The notes under the pieces: generated by a model | The model's database searches: none | Seen by the model: the letters and a program-made list of their open reading frames with translations, nothing else | Told to the model about the DNA's origin: nothing | Program-made: the position numbers and the translations under genes | Assembly (NCBI GenBank): GCA_012184525.1 | Contig: WOFQ01000014.1 | Coordinates: forward strand, 1-64,000 | Origin: Xenoacremonium recifei | Taxonomy: Eukaryota > Ascomycota > Sordariomycetes > Hypocreales > Nectriaceae | Direction: 5' to 3' | Length of the DNA stretch: 64,000 nucleotides | Part shown: positions 10,507 to 20,558 of the stretch, in pieces | Layout: each line of letters starts with the position of its first letter | Numbering within the stretch: the first letter of the stretch is position 1

Positions 10507-13446
10507 ATGGCGAGTCAGAGCCGCGTCACCCGGGCTTGTGTTAGGTGCCGAAAACAGAAACTCAAGGTGAGCCAAAGGAAGCGCCCAATATTCCATGTAG
10601 TTGTCACGATGCTTAACAGCATATTTATTCTTGACGACAGTGCGATGCGTTACGGCCCTGCACGCTGTGTCAGCGGTCCGGGGTCCACTGCGAACCGCGT
10701 GACATCTCCCCGACGGTCCCCAAGCCGCCGAGGAAAAGGAGACGGCAAACACTGCCCGTGGCGGCCAGAGGATCATCGCCACCGGAAGCGGAACAACAAC
10801 AGCCACAACGGAGACCATCCGAACAGCAATCCTCTCAACCGCAATATGATGGTGTCTCCGTCCAGGCCACGTCCCCGGAGGGTGTGCTACTGCCGTCGCC
10901 CCATTCGCCGGTGGAGGTAGGTGCCTTCCGGTCGCCCGCCGTCTCCTCGCAGATCTCACAGGGCACCGGCATCTCGGCCAATGCGGAGCGCAATGCGGAG
11001 CGCCAGCACTTCGGCGCCAATAGCTCTGCCGTCGGCTTTGCTGCTCACCTCTTTGGCGACTCGGCGGCCTCGTATTCGAGTAGCGATATCGCCAGCATTC
11101 CGGGTCATGCTGGACGACCCTCTTGGGGACGGACGGCAGCAGGCACGGCGGCAACAGCGGCGGCGGGCGCGGGAGCATTAGCCGGGGCAGCCCATCATGA
11201 CCATGGACATGCAGCATCAGCGCCGTGGTGGTCGCTGGTCACAATGCCCGCACCGCCGCCGCTCACCGTGGTCGAAGCCCTGCTTGACGCCTACTTCGAC
11301 CGCATGCACTGGCATATCAACATCTTCCACGAGCCGACGGTGCGGCGGACGGCGCGGAGGGTGCTGTCGAGCAGCAACAACAACAAGAACAGCCCAAGCC
11401 AGCGGTGGCCGCGCAGCGAGTTGGGTGCGGTACTGACGACGCTGACGGTGGTAGCGCTGGGTCTGGTGTGCGTGGCGTCGGATGCGTCGTGGCCGGGCCA
11501 TGCGCTGCTGGCCGAGTCAGGGCTCGGGGAGGCTGGCGCGCTGCGGGACGTGCTGATCCAGGAGGTGCGCGTGCACCTGCTGGACCTCCTGGACGACTGC
11601 TGCATAGAGACGGTGCAGGTGTGCAGCCTGCTGGGGACCTACTACATGTTCCATGCGTCGCCGACACTGGCCTGGAGCATCCTCGGCATGTCAGTCCGCA
11701 CGGCGTACGCGCTGGCGCTCCACTGTGACAGCACCAGCACTGGCGGCGACAGCGATGATGGCAGCAACAGCGGCAGTCAAAAAACCACCGACCCCGAATT
11801 TGATCCCGTCCTGGCCCAGGTCCGCCGCCGCAACTGGAACCACATCACCGTGTCGGACACGTTTTCCGCCATGATCTACGGCCGGCCGGCCTCGCTGGAT
11901 GCCGCCTTCTCACACGTGCAGCCTCTTCAGGACCTCGACGACACGGCGCTAGGCCCGGGCTTGGCGAGCCATCCGCTACTGGCATCGTCCTCAGTCACCC
12001 AGCTGACTTTCCACGTGCTCAAGTTCCGCCTCTACGGCATCATCCGCCAGGCGCTCAACCGCTTCCGCCTGCTGCGCCTGCAGAACCCCATCTCGCCCGA
12101 GGACCTGGTATCGCTCGTGCAGGCCGTGCAGCATGCCCGCGCGCAGCTGGACGCCTGGCGCGCCGACTTGCCGCCGGTCTTTGCAACCGACAAGTCAACT
12201 GCGGCGCTCGACTACAAGGAAGAAGTCGCGGCGCCCCAGCTGGCCGAGCTGGCCAAGATTACGGGCCTGTCGCCCGACGAAAAGGCCGCCCGCCGCCGCC
12301 TGTCGCTGCAGATCATGACCCTGCACGCCACCTACGACAACACCGTCATCTTTGTGCACCGCCCGCTGCTTGAGTACCGCGTGCCGGCGAGGGTCCCGCC
12401 GAGTCTCTATCTCCGTACCGACCCTATCAACTCTGCTGTGGCCGCCGGCGCCGCCCCCCAAGGCGCCCTCGATGTCGTCGCGCAGTCGCTCGACCTGTCC
12501 GTGCAGGCTGCGTTGCGCATGTCGCGGATGCGCGTGCAGCTTCTCGAAAACCAGTTTGTCGTCTCGTTCGAGTTGATGAATCTCTTCACCGCGGGCGTCA
12601 TCTTGTGCATCCCGCCCACGACCTGGCCGCTCAGCGCCATTGCGCACCAGGCCAAGGCAGGGACCATGCGCATCATCCGCGCGAGCCGCCGCCTCCGGCA
12701 CGTCAGCCGCATAGCCGTGCACACAGAGAAGCTTCTGACGCGACTGCTGAAGCTGAGCTTGCAGCAGGAGCTAGACAACGGGCTGCAGCAGGAACTCGGC
12801 GGCGAGTCCATAGGCGAAGAAGGTGAAGGGCGTTCTTATCATGATCAGAATCAGCCTCACCATCATCAACAACAGCAGCAACCACATCAACAGCATCACC
12901 ATCATCAACCACAGCAGCAGCAGCAGCAACAACAACAACAACAACAACAACAGTCTCCCTCGTGTAATGTGAACCACACCATCCTACCAGAGCTCGTCCG
13001 AAGATATCCGCAGCAGCAACAGCATGAGACAGCACTCCAGGGACAAGCCGTACCACCAGTGTCAGCATCTGTCCAACACAACTCAGCGACCCTTGGTGCC
13101 GCATCTCCGTTTGCGCTCGGCCATGAGGTCCCCGCGGGCAACGGCGGCGGACACCTCGGCCTGATCCCGTCTACCGCAAACGCCGCCATCTACTCCGACC
13201 CTGCCACGCAGCTCACTCCCACCAGCAGCACCGACTTCCGACGACCGGGATACTACTACATCGATCAGCGCCAGCAGGTGGACTCGCAACTGGACGAAGC
13301 CTTTGGCACATTCGGGCAGAGTAAGAGCCTCGCATATCAATTCAGGCATTCGGGCTTGCTTCTAACACTTAGTTCAACCAGTTCTGTTCAATCTTGTTCC
13401 CGACGATCCTTACAGTGCCTGGAATTGGGGAAACGGGGGTCTTTGA
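10507..13446 (+). CDS. Zn2Cys6 transcription factor with poly-Gln/His tract
   Basis: Three exons: 10507-10566, 10641-13320 and 13373-13446 (937 aa). The first intron splits the zinc cluster, as in many fungal regulators: ACVRCRKQKLK joins CDALRPCTLCQRSGVHC, a CX2CX6CX5CX2CX6C cluster. A basic linker (PPRKRRR) follows. The fungal regulatory domain lies in the middle, with GTYYMFHASPTLAWSILGMS at its core. A His/Gln-rich tract sits near residue 760-800. The last intron is inferred because removing it gives a coherent end (NLVPDDPYSAWNWGNG) with TGA at 13446; read-through to 13472 is the alternative. It lies directly downstream of the dehydrogenase and is the obvious candidate local activator. 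Confidence 0.88.
12857..12953 (+). repeat. CAx trinucleotide tract (poly-Gln/His)
   Basis: A run of CAT/CAC/CAA/CAG codons within the regulator encodes mixed His and Gln, ending in an uninterrupted block of fourteen Gln. Such tracts are length-variable and often act as flexible activation segments; that role is inferred here. Confidence 0.9.
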
Positions 13447-14045
13447 TGGGCGGCACCCTATTAAATAGGTAATATGTCAGGGTTCGAGGATCTCACACTT
13501 GCACACAACCACAGAGACAACAGGCTGTCTTATAAAGGAGGCTCCCGAATAAAATGCTGTAAATGCTGCGCCTTTTAATTCGGCGTTGAAATGCAAGAGA
13601 CTCAAATCTGAGCCATAATTCAGATTGATCAAATGATCGATAAATGCAATGCCCAGCTTAGGCTGAAAATACGATAATTCTTAGGGGACGAAAGTTGATT
13701 ATTTTCAGAGAGCTCTCCGCAAGAGCCCTCCTATAGCTATGCAATTTTGATGACTAATTATATAACAGAAAGCACCCCATATGACTCCCTTCCAGCCCGG
13801 ACATAATAAGAATTTTATTAAAAGCTGGGGCAGTAATAGGGGAGTAAATAAGCTATCTGAGAGGTTATAACTAGTATATTTATAGCTTAGTTATAGAGTT
13901 ATTATAGTTAGGGGTTACTAATTAATTATGTTAATCTCTAATTTTTAATAAATCTAGGGATCTCCTTAATATATATATAGATTATTAGGAACATCAATAT
14001 ATATTACTGCGGCTTTATAGTATTTTTATAGTATTATTATCGAAC
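13447..14045. other. AT-rich, TpA-rich relic sequence
   Basis: The part from about 13640 to 14045 is strongly AT-rich with many TA steps (for example a TATATATATAG run near 13970 and repeated TATAGTATT units near 14020). It replaces the expected 3' half of the adjacent transporter pseudogene. No frame of note is present. The composition resembles a repeat altered by C-to-T mutation, but its identity is lost. Confidence 0.6.
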
Positions 14046-15000
14046 GCAAATATGTTAAGACGGCAGTACATTCGTCCTCGCGGTCCTGTAGCATGAGCCA
14101 TTGTGGGGAAAACGGAAGGTAAAAAGAGCCGACGCCAAGTATGATAGCTGGTATAATCTGGAGAGCCAAAGGGATACGCCAGGCAGCGTTAGATTGGCCC
14201 GGATACGTGGTTCCACCAATGTAGTTTGTGCCGTAGGCTATCCAGTATGATATAAGAATCCCAACTCCATGATAAATACTTGATCAGCCATGGCTGCTGT
14301 TCTGGGGACGGTGATTCGTTGAAGACTCACAGGTGATGGCGAGCTGTTGAAGTCCGACAAGGGAGCCGCGAATTCCCGGAGGGGCCAGTTCAGCGTTGAA
14401 CATTGGGACCAGAGTCGATAAACCACCGACACCCATACCCGCAAACCATCTTCCAGCTGTAAATACAAGTCAAGAGTAAGTGGGATACCCACCCCAAAAA
14501 ATGTTTCGGATACTGGAACCGGTAGAGCTTTCCAATGTTACTTACTATAAATGAACGCCACATTGCTGTTTGCGCCAACCTGAAGACAAGTTCCAATGAT
14601 GAAGATGATGCACCAACCAGACATTGTGTACTGAATGATGTTATTAAAGGGTTCTTTCCGGAAGAGAACACTAGGGCGCACCTTTCTGGAGTACTTGTCT
14701 GCTATGGGCCCTGCAGCAAGAGAACCTACAAAAGCACCGAGCTCTGCAAACATGACACATCAGTATCATCGGCAGCAATGTCGCTCCGAATGTGCTCTAA
14801 CTAACCGAGGATAGCAGTCAACATTCCCTTCGTCGCCGAGTTGGATAGCTGATGATCTGGTTAGTATATACCACAGCTAGTATTCTAGCAGACGAGGATG
14901 CATAACAAACCGTGGAATGGAAACGATGTTCAAATTCAGCCATGGCCTGAACATTACTTAAACGCCTTGGTTATAGCCATAAAGTAAGATGGAGTCGTTC
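14046..15000 (-). pseudogene. Truncated MFS sugar transporter
   Basis: Minus-strand exons rebuild the first half of a sugar porter. They read: SILLYGYNQGV, then an in-frame stop; TLSNSATKGMLTAILELGAFVGSL; GPIADKYSRK; YTMSGWCIIFIIGTCLQ; AGRWFAGMGVGGLSTLVP; NAELAPPGIRGSLVGLQQ; FGILISYWIAYGTNYIGG; and WRIPLALQIIPAIILGVG, then SPQWLMLQDRED. Introns have normal GT-AG borders, so it derives from a spliced gene. It ends at about 14046 where AT-rich DNA begins, removing helices 7-12. The stop after GYNQGV and a frame change before MAEFEHRF add further damage. Next to polyol dehydrogenases, it was probably their uptake transporter. Confidence 0.8.
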
Positions 15001-15429
15001 TCTCCGTACCTACTAATTCGCGTTTTCTGGGGTATAGCAGCAAGTACGGGGAAAGCTTTCCTCCCCACAGACAAATCCTGGAGATGGAAACAGTCATCCG
15101 GAGCCAATCGCACGACAGTCATCCGAAGCTAATCGCATGAGCTGGTTGTAGGAGAAGCAGATTTTCGATGGGGTCGGTCTTGAGTGAGGTTGTGTGTACT
15201 AGGACATATGAACATGACATAACGAACAAATCAAGACGACAAAAGACAGTGCCTCGTATTGTGGGGAGCCTCGCTCAGATATTGTATCCAACGCTGAATT
15301 GTTTGTATGATGTTATATGAGATTTGAGATGGGAAACTATGAGCTACTTGTCTGTAGGAAACCATATACACATTGTTGAACTGTTGTGATTTTCCAACCC
15401 CCTTAGGACCTCTATTTCAGCTCGATATC
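15001..15429. other. Intergenic region with a 25-bp tandem duplication
   Basis: Between the transporter pseudogene and the 3' end of the short-chain dehydrogenase no gene is seen. It contains the short tandem duplication listed separately. Confidence 0.5.
15091..15140. repeat. 25-bp tandem duplication
   Basis: Two adjacent 25-bp units (15091-15115 and 15116-15140) start CAGTCATCCG and differ at three positions, all transitions (G/A, C/T, C/T). The unit contains CGGAGC and CCAAT-like elements in the first copy. It lies upstream of the broken transporter. Confidence 0.85.
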
Positions 15430-16451
15430 TCATGGCAATGTGTAACCACCGTCAATGACGAGATTGGCCCCTTTGGATTACAGTCAGTATATCGCAGTGT
15501 CGCGGTCGATACGGGAGCATCAACTGACCAGTCATGTAGCGTCACTGGCCGGAAATACGTACGCCGCTTTCAATTCGGCAGCTTCGCATACTCTACCGGC
15601 AGGAATCAAGCTGAACCATTTCTTCCGCCACTCTTCTGGATGGACCTTGAGCACTAAGTACAGTCAGAAACAGGTCCAATCAACCGAATTACAATCAGTA
15701 GCTTGGGAAACTTACTATCGGTTGCAATGAATCCCTTACAGCTGCCATGTTAGTAACGGGTGTCATATAAAATCCCAACGGGAGAAGGACAACTCACCGG
15801 GCTCAGACAGTTAACTCTGGCAAAACCAATCCATTCAACTGCCAGGCACTTAGCTAGCTGCACAACAGCCGCCTTGCTGGCGTTATAAGCGCTCTGCTTC
15901 TGTGAGATATTGACTAGGATAGCGCTGACGCTGGCTGTGAATAACACCTTTCCCTGGCCCTCATATTTCCTATTATCTCCAAATTGCTCTTTGAAAAGCC
16001 TTCCTGCTTCTTGTGCTGTATAAAAAGCACCATTCAAGTTGACGTTTATGATATCTTGGAACTGCTCTGGAGTGTAATCCTCTGCAGCATGGTGAGACGC
16101 AATGCCTGCATTTGCAACGACAATGTCCAGTCTACCCCCTAAAAACTCGGCAGTAATAAAACGTATATTATTACTGATTTCCGAAGGAGAGCGACTGTCA
16201 GCCCGAAAGGCATGCACTTCTTGGCCTGTGGACCCTGCGAGGCTTGCGGCTGTAGCGTTGGCGGTTTCTTGGTCCATTGAGGAGTATGTTATAGCAACGC
16301 GTGCACCTGCTTCGGCGAGGCCCCGAGCAACTTCGAGGCCGATGCCGCGGGTCCCTCCGGTGACGATGGCGGTTTTTTTTTTAGCGAGCGAGAAGTGAGA
16401 GAAAACACTCGCCGACGGTTCAGCAGGGCTTGCCAACACTTGTGCACTCAT
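15430..16451 (-). pseudogene. Short-chain dehydrogenase (arabinitol/xylulose type), frameshifted near the end
   Basis: Exons on the minus strand: 16451-15798, 15734-15716, 15653-15529 and 15470-15430. The SDR hallmarks are complete: TGGTRGIG for NAD(P) binding, VANAGIA, an active-site Ser in TASVSAILV and YNASK. NCLSPGFIATDM follows across two introns, then HPEEWRKKWFSLIPAGR and YVFPASDA. This fits the D-arabinitol 2-dehydrogenase/L-xylulose reductase branch. After ASDA the frame hits TGA (plus 15532-15534), although the next frame reads YMTG and, after an intron, ANLVIDGGYTLP with its own stop. A deletion of one (or seven) bases therefore seems to have shifted the last ~20 codons. The catalytic part is intact, so a shortened active enzyme is possible. 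Confidence 0.75.
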
Positions 16452-16896
16452 GGTGGGTGGTCGTATTCTATACGAATTAGCAAGACGAATGGGTGTTTCG
16501 GACTCGAAAATATTCCCTTACTTCTTGTCTCGCGAGGCTGAGCTAGGGGTTTATAGACCACAGAGCGTAGAGTGAATGCTCATATGACACGAAAGTCTTC
16601 AGAGTCGTGATCGATTGCAGCACCAAGCCGAAAACCAAAGAAAATATAACAGTGAAGAGATCCTGGATGTCCCACAGCTGCTTGCTTCCCAGCTACTGCA
16701 CTTCGGGCGACAGTTCCCCGAGTATTATGACTCGGACCACTGTCTGCCACCACGTCGTTCCGTGTCCGTGGGGAATGTGGAAAAGCTTTCTTTGCAAAGC
16801 TCGAACCTCAAGGCTTTCCTTTTTCAAGCATTAATCATCGTGACGTTTGATCAAACGAGCGACAATATCAGCAACTTGATCAAAGAGCGCCACACA
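16452..16896. promoter_or_regulatory. Divergent promoter between the two dehydrogenase genes
   Basis: 445 bp separate the divergent starts of the short-chain dehydrogenase and the zinc dehydrogenase, implying shared control. Several CGG/CCG triplets are present, but no confident paired operator. The frame upstream of the zinc dehydrogenase is open to 16615 but has no earlier ATG. Confidence 0.5.
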
Positions 16897-18128
16897 ATGG
16901 AGTTCATGAAAGCCATTCGTTACACTAAACCTGAAGAATATGCCTTAGTCACAGTTCCAGTGCCGCAGCCCGGACCAAACGAAATTCTTATCAAAGGTAA
17001 CTGGCCCTGTTGCAATGACAAATCCTCTCCGACTTTGAAAGCTGACGTGCATGGTCAGTCAAATCTTGTGGTATTTGCGGATCGGACCTGCATATTCACA
17101 GCGGGGAGCTGGATACCGCCATGCCCGTAATTACGGGCCATGAAACAAGTGGTGTCGTTGTGAAAATGGGAAGCAGTGTCGTTGGCTTTCGGATTGGTGA
17201 CAAGGTTACGGCTGACAATTCGGAGTTATGTGGGCATTGCCATTATTGTCGGCGGGGCAAGCCGTTGTATTGTGAGAACTTCAAAGCCCATGGTTTGCAT
17301 CGTAAGTAAAGCTCTTCCTGTGGAAAAATCCATTAAACTAGGAAATCCTCATGAACCAAGTGAGATCTAATGGACTCCGGCAGTTGATGGTGGCTTCGCG
17401 GAATATTGTGTTTTCCCAGCTGTAAAGCTCTTCCGTTTTGAGAAGCTGTCTTGGGAAGAAGCGGCTCTCTTCGAGGCTGCCTCCTGTGCAGTGCATGGTA
17501 TTGAGCGAATTAAACCAGCAATTGGATCTACAATTCTTTTGATTGGATCTGGTCCAACTGGGTTGTGCCTTTCGCAACTCCTCAAGGCCAATGGGGGCCA
17601 ACACGTAGTGCTGGCGTCTAACAAGGGCCGGAAGATGGATTTGGCCAAAAAGCTCAATGCGGCAGACCAATACGTTGAACTTGACAGGGAAGATCCGGAT
17701 CATCAATGGAAACTCCTTCACGCACAATTCCCCTTTGGCTTTGACGTCGTCATCGAGGCGACTGGCTCACTTAAGGTTTTGGAGAGTGCGTTTGACTTCT
17801 GTACGCGGGGAGGAACGCTGCTCTACTATGGGGTTTATCCTAGAGAGGCGTTGATACAAATATCGCCATCGAGAGTCTTTATGGATGAAATCACGGTGCT
17901 CGGGTAAGACCGACAGTCGTACACTTCCAAATTGCGCTAACTCTTGATAAATTCAGATCTCACTCACAGGTATGGTGCATGCCTCAAAGTGTCAGGTACC
18001 TCGAAAGCGGAAAGGTAAATGTGACTGGTATTGTAGACATGACATTCAGTTTAGAGGACTTTGGTCAGGCATTGGATGCTGTCCGTAAAAAGGCATGTAT
18101 CAAAGCTGCTATTATCTTTGATTCATAA
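16897..18128 (+). CDS. Zinc-dependent polyol/alcohol dehydrogenase (MDR family)
   Basis: Four exons, 16897-16996, 17059-17301, 17384-17903 and 17957-18128, give 344 aa with all phases consistent. Catalytic zinc ligands are seen in SCGICGSDLHIHSG and in TGHETSG. The structural zinc site is CGHCHYCRRGKPLYC with four Cys. The Rossmann motif is LIGSGPTGLCL. The C-terminal part (SGKVNVTGIV, FSLEDFGQALDAVRKK) is typical of the family. Length and motifs fit sorbitol/xylitol/arabinitol-type dehydrogenases, which oxidise a polyol to a ketose with NAD(P). Divergent pairing with an arabinitol/xylulose-type SDR supports a polyol pathway role. Unlike that neighbour, this gene looks intact. Confidence 0.9.
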
Positions 18129-18226
18129 TAATTTCGCACAATTTCATATCTATTTTACGCGAGAATATAGATAAGGAAGCTTTCGATACTAGGACAGGAA
18201 CATGAACTCCTTGTTTGGCCATTCGT

Positions 18227-20558
18227 TCATTCAGTCCAGAATGAGTTTTGTCGCCGAGTAAATTCGCATTCCATATCGAAGTCACCGAGCCCAAAGGTAA
18301 ACATGATATCGTCCATGATACTATTATTGAGTCCAGCGCTCTCATCTCCCGAGACCTTTCGCACGATCTCACCAATATCAAGTCGAACATTTGGATCGGA
18401 CGTGACAGCATCGTCTAGGTCGTAAAGTAAGTCCAGGAGTTTTCCGCCTCTCCGAGCAATTGAGGTGGAGGACTCCAGGTCTCTGATAACGCGGCGTCCA
18501 ACTTGTGCAAGGTGTCGCATCTTGGATGCATCGTAGAGCAGGGTGTTCTGTTTCCGAAAGATCGATGCAAGCATGAGAATATTGCAACAGGTAATTAAAT
18601 GAGTTACCACCGTCCACATTCTGCTTATAATGTGTGTCGCTGGGCCGTGATCCCACGTTTCTACGTTGAGGATGCAGCGTTCTGCGATAGAAAGACAAGA
18701 TAACTACTCAATTAGAGAATGTTCAAAGTGGACGAAGGTTTTGGTCCATACTTGAGTGAAGGAGAATCTTCGGTCATGGAAACTCTGGAGCTGAAAATGT
18801 CGATGAACAGTCAAGATCTGCTTATAGTCAGACTCATGTAACAGGTCTGGAAAGTTGGGCATGACTCGTAGACTACCTTGTGAGCCATGGAGAGAAGCGT
18901 CACTGAAGACATTTCCTTGCTGAAGGATGGCCAGCCAGGTTGTTGAATAGTATCTTGTGAATGCATCGTCAGGAACTCTGGCATGGCTTCGAAAATTGAC
19001 TTGAGTTCCTTATCGGCCCAAACTGCCTCATCATAGTTTTTCAGGAGACCATCATTGGTGTTTCCAGGATGGCCAACATCATGCATGCGATCTTGATGTT
19101 GCCATATAGTCACCGCGACTGAGAGCAGTCAGAACCATAGTCCTCGGAATTTGAACCAGCCACTTACTCTTGTTCAGAGGGTTAGTATAACTACTTTGCG
19201 TATATACCTCATCAGGTTGAACAACGATGGCACCATCTTCAATCATGACTTCCACATCCTCATGACAATTTAATGGCATTGGCGTGTTGAATTGTGTTTT
19301 GTGAACCAGATACGTATTCTGGAATGGGATTTGTAGCCAGTCTTGCCGGATCAGAAACCACCAAACACGCTTCTTGACTTCCCTGTCGATGAGATCTTGT
19401 TCGTTCATTGCCTTTGCCTGGCCATTCTCGCGATCAAGAGTAGAGGGATCAGGACCCAATCTATGAAGATTCAGACATTGCGAGATCCTGATGGCGCTTG
19501 CAACTAAGACTGTAATGAGGTCGCTCTGGTCTAGGTTATGTGCGACTTGGAGAAGGACGCAGATAGCTTGGACGCAAAAGAGCGAGTGCTCGGCCATGAA
19601 GTTGGCTTCGTACAGGGTTTTAATGGCTTTATCGAATAGATCACGAGCTAGATCCGTGCTTGCTATAGGAAGTATAAGATTTTAAGCTTGATTTTGGGTT
19701 TCGGGAGGCGCTTACCTGCGAAAGTTATGCCCAAATTGGTCAGTTCCTCCCCCGGCGCGTGATAGAAGGTGGTCTGTTCTCAGAGTCACTTCGCTGAACA
19801 TCTTGAGTTGAATTGATTTGTCGAACTAAAAATGAACTTACACATAGGATTGCATAGTAGAGTGTAATCCAACCGGTTTCCGGACGACTTCCGCCCTGTA
19901 CACTGTTCTCAAATTGCTGCTTGAATGTTGGCATGTGAACAACATTGTGCATCCATGCCAATGTTTGTTGGTGGAAGTCCAGCAATCGACGAGCGTTCTC
20001 AATAAATAGTATCGTCTCCCATGTTGCGTTTGTTGTTGTAAATATATCTGGTTCGGAATCTAAGAACATGAGGGGCATTGCTGGGGATGCAGCGGCCACA
20101 GGACGTTTGTCCAGGGCGCCATGTTGGCTGAGAATATTCTGGCGGCCGTGAGTGAGGAACTCGAGCGTAACAACAGCCTCATTGGTCAAATTAGAGCTTC
20201 CAGCTGTTACTTCTGTGACCGACTTCAAGTTGCTTGCCAGGCCATCATGAACTAATGCGGCATTGGGATTTGCGATTGAGTGTGGAGAGTTGTGTATTGA
20301 CGAGGCTCTTCGCTGAGCAGTTCTGGAAGTTGGGGATCTAGCAATCTTTGACGATGGCTCGCTGTGGGTAGATGTTGGACCTCCGCGACTTGACCGTTGT
20401 GTCCTCTTCACAACTTGCACACTCTCCCGATGGCAGGTCTCTGGATGGCCGCGATCAACGCAAGACGAGCAGGGAATCGTTTTTGAACAGCGGGCCTTGC
20501 GCCGGACGCAATCTGTACACGACAGCACAACCCGCTGAGACCTCCGCACTCCAGGCAT
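18227..20558 (-). CDS. Zn2Cys6 transcription factor, likely regulator of the polyol locus
   Basis: Six exons: 20558-19842, 19801-19716, 19658-19168, 19118-18877, 18817-18752 and 18703-18227 (692 aa), all in phase. The zinc cluster at residues 14-43 is SCTDCVRRKARCSKTIPCSSC followed by VDRGHPETC, a CX2CX6CX5CX2CX8C pattern, with no intron inside it. The regulatory domain includes ISQCLNLHRLGPDPS and KKRVWWFLIRQDWLQ, the conserved core of fungal_trans proteins. HKILTVHRHFQLQSFHD lies further on. The first intron is short (40 bp). It is convergent with the zinc dehydrogenase (98 bp apart) and is the nearest regulator to the polyol genes. The regulatory link is inferred from position. Confidence 0.88.

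Noticed and set aside
10309..11217. 302-codon minus frame under the poly-Gln regulator
   Set aside because: Antisense to the zinc-cluster exons; Arg/Pro-rich shadow.
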